Assembly (NCBI GenBank): GCA_038231615.1
Contig: JBBRLA010000479.1
Coordinates: 1 to 6,789, forward strand
DNA: 6,789 nt
Origin: JBBRLA01 sp038231615
Lineage (GTDB): Bacteria > Myxococcota_A > Polyangia > Palsa-1104 > JAEUJZ01
Direction of reading: 5' to 3'
A program made the translations under genes and the position numbers. This document shows positions 5,288-6,789 of the stretch, piece after piece (within the stretch, counting starts at the first letter, position 1; each line of letters starts with the position of its first letter). The notes under the pieces were generated by a model. That model was not told where the DNA came from, did not search any database, and worked only from the letters and a program-made list of their open reading frames with translations.

Positions 5288-6789
5288 CGAGGTTCTCCTT
5301 TATGAAAGCTAGCACCGATCGACCCCTTGGGGGACGCCAAAAGGTCGCCCAGGAGATCCACGAAAATCTTCGGCCGCAGCACCCGGGCGGCGCCGATCCG
5401 CTCCAGGTGGGCCCCGGCGGCGATCACCGTGGCCTCGTCCCAGGCGTCGCCCAGGAGTTGCAGGCCGATGGGCAGGTCCTCGCCGCCTGCCGACTTCCGG
5501 CCCACGGGGGCGGTCAGCGCCGGCAGGCCGGTCAGGTTGCCGATGAAGTTGTAGCGCACCAGGGCCTCCAGCAGATCCACATCCAGCAGGCCGTCCATCT
5601 CGATTTCGGACAGGGACGGCGCCACCACGGCGGTGGTCGGCAGCGCCAGAAGGTCCACGCCAAGGAGCGCCCCCCGCACCTCGCGACACAGCCCGGCGCG
5701 CAGGCGCTGCGCATCGAGATAGGCCGTCGCCGGGAGCTGGGACAGGGCGGCCATGAGCAGGCGCAGGTCGGGGCCCACGCGGTCCTTGGGGGGCGAAAGG
5801 ACGTGCATGGCTTCGAGGAACTCCAGGCCGATGACGATGTAGCCGATGGCAGGGGCATGCAGGCACAGCGGCAGATGCACCGAGACCAGCTCGGCGCCTT
5901 CTTCGCACAGGCGGTGAAGGGCCGCCATGCCGGCGTGGGCCACGTCGGCATCGCACAGGCGCCACAGGCTCTCGTCTACGCCGATGCGCAGGCCGGCGAC
6001 GCCTCTGCCCAGGGCCCGGGTGAAGGCGGTGCGCTGCAAAGGGAGATCGGGGGGGGCCCAGGCGCTGGCCGGGTCGCCGGGATCGGGGCCGCAGGTGGCG
6101 CACAGGAAGGCGGCGAGATCGGCGACGCTGGCGCCCAGGGGGCCGAGGTGATCGAGCGTGCCGCCGAAGGGGTCGCCGGTGCGGGGCAGGCGGCCGAAGG
6201 TGGGCTTGAGGCCGAAGAGGCCGCACAGGGAGGCCGGGATGCGCACCGAGCCGCCGCCGTCGCTGCCCAGGGCCACGGGACACAGGCCGGTGGAGACGGC
6301 CACGGCGGAACCGGTGGACGATCCGCCCGCGGCGTGATGGTCGCCGTGGGGGTTTTTCGGCAGGGTGCGCTTGCCGTTGACGCCGACGGGGCTCATGCCG
6401 AATTCGGTCATCGGGGTCTGGAAGGCGACGACGGCGCCGGCCGCTCGCAGGCGGGCTACGACGACGGCGTCCTCTTGTGCCGGGGCGTCGGGGAAGAAAT
6501 CGGTGCCCAGGCGCAGGGGCAGGCCGCGGATGGCGACTTCTTCCTTGATGGCGATGGGGATGCCGCACAGAGGGCCGGGGGCGTCGGACGGATTGGCGGC
6601 GGCGGCGCGGTAGCGGGCGGTGGCGGCGGCGGCCTCGGCTTCAGCGGTGGGGACCTGGTTAAGGACCGGAGAGCGCCGGGGCATTGTGGCCAGCTGGGCG
6701 CAGGCCGCGCGCAGGCTGCCAAGGACGGCGGTGGGGTCGGTGCGGCCGGCGCGGTAGGCCTCGGTCAGGGCGGCGGCGGGGCGGGGCCA
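5284..6789 (-). CDS. Amidase-signature family amidohydrolase (5' end outside window)
   Basis: Hydrolyses a carboxamide to acid plus ammonia; the substrate cannot be read from the sequence. The frame stays open to the window edge, and the residues before the first Met (6684) read like a normal amidase N-terminus (LTEAYRAGRTDPTAV), so the start is upstream and 501 residues are visible. In visible numbering the triad is Lys82 (GIPIAIKEE), cis-Ser157 (AAGGSSTGSA) and nucleophile Ser181 (GSDGGGSVRIPA). The spacings of 75 and 24 residues equal those recalled for FAAH (142/217/241), so the enzyme should be active. The C-terminal family motifs GLPALTAPVG (421-430) and LPIGLQLLG (439-447) are present. 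It has RIPA rather than the RQPA typical of GatA, and no gatB/gatC lies beside it, so a tRNA amidotransferase is unlikely. Its TGA stop overlaps the start of the formate dehydrogenase gene (ATGA), which implies co-translation. Family call is firm; substrate unknown. Confidence 0.93.
   Translation of the reverse strand, partial: WPRPAAALTEAYRAGRTDPTAVLGSLRAACAQLATMPRRSPVLNQVPTAEAEAAAATARYRAAAANPSDAPGPLCGIPIAIKEEVAIRGLPLRLGTDFFPDAPAQEDAVVVARLRAAGAVVAFQTPMTEFGMSPVGVNGKRTLPKNPHGDHHAAGGSSTGSAVAVSTGLCPVALGSDGGGSVRIPASLCGLFGLKPTFGRLPRTGDPFGGTLDHLGPLGASVADLAAFLCATCGPDPGDPASAWAPPDLPLQRTAFTRALGRGVAGLRIGVDESLWRLCDADVAHAGMAALHRLCEEGAELVSVHLPLCLHAPAIGYIVIGLEFLEAMHVLSPPKDRVGPDLRLLMAALSQLPATAYLDAQRLRAGLCREVRGALLGVDLLALPTTAVVAPSLSEIEMDGLLDVDLLEALVRYNFIGNLTGLPALTAPVGRKSAGGEDLPIGLQLLGDAWDEATVIAAGAHLERIGAARVLRPKIFVDLLGDLLASPKGSIGASFHKGEPR
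5295..5301 (-). promoter_or_regulatory. Ribosome binding site of the catalytic formate dehydrogenase gene
   Basis: AAAGGAG lies 7 nt before ATG 5287, inside the last codons of the amidase. It fixes the start of the split catalytic subunit and shows that this gene truly begins after the missing [4Fe-4S] domain, not as the tail of a longer ORF. The upstream stop overlaps the start (ATGA), so initiation can also be coupled to amidase termination. Confidence 0.8.

Noticed and set aside
1106..5305. A 1399-codon open frame on the plus strand covering most of the window
   Set aside because: It lies antisense to the NuoEF and FdhA genes, its translation is low-complexity Gly/Ala/Arg-rich with no family motif, and long antisense frames are expected from the codon bias of GC-rich genes.
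5284..6789. Amidase as GatA (Glu-tRNA(Gln) amidotransferase subunit A)
   Set aside because: It has RIPA instead of the RQPA typical of GatA after the nucleophile, no gatB/gatC is present, and it is embedded in a formate dehydrogenase operon; a generic amidase fits better.

Overview
The window is about 6.8 kb of very GC-rich DNA (roughly 70% by eye). Every supported gene lies on the minus strand, so the biological reading order runs from 6789 down to 1. The compact operon structure, the Sec-encoding UGA and the NAD-linked formate dehydrogenase modules point to a high-GC bacterium, for example something in the Myxococcota, Desulfobacterota or a related proteobacterial lineage. The sequence alone does not fix the taxon.

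In transcription order: (1) an amidase-signature hydrolase with an intact Lys-Ser-Ser triad, whose 5' end lies outside the window (6789-5284). (2) The molybdopterin catalytic part of a formate dehydrogenase (5287-3356), interrupted by one in-frame TGA at 5038-5036. That TGA sits exactly where E. coli FdhF has selenocysteine and is followed by a well-formed bacterial SECIS hairpin, so this is one 643-residue selenoprotein and not two ORFs. (3) A NuoE-NuoF fusion (3355-1406) carrying a thioredoxin-like [2Fe-2S] domain and the FMN/NADH/[4Fe-4S] diaphorase domain. (4) A NuoG/HoxU-like iron-sulfur subunit (1409-477) ending in the [4Fe-4S] domain that normally forms the N-terminus of the formate dehydrogenase alpha subunit. 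(5) The start of an OFA-family (oxalate/formate-type) MFS transporter (449-1) that jumps from TM1 to the central loop and TM7 with a frame change, so it looks like an internally deleted pseudogene. It runs off the window.

Junctions are tight: ATGA overlaps between 1/2 and 3/4, TAGATG between 2/3, and 27 bp between 4/5. Together genes 2-4 encode a soluble NAD-linked formate dehydrogenase. Electrons from formate pass from the Mo/W-bis-MGD-Sec site to the [4Fe-4S] cluster housed in the separate small subunit, then through its other clusters to the NuoF FMN and NAD+; the reverse direction would give CO2 reduction.

The most notable points are the selenocysteine recoding with its SECIS, the split of the alpha subunit precisely between its [4Fe-4S] and molybdopterin domains with the two halves placed on either side of the diaphorase gene, the loss of the NuoG His/Cys-ligated cluster motif, and the translational coupling to an amidase. 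No promoter, terminator, RNA gene, CRISPR or insertion sequence is recognisable. There is no gene-free stretch longer than about 30 bp.
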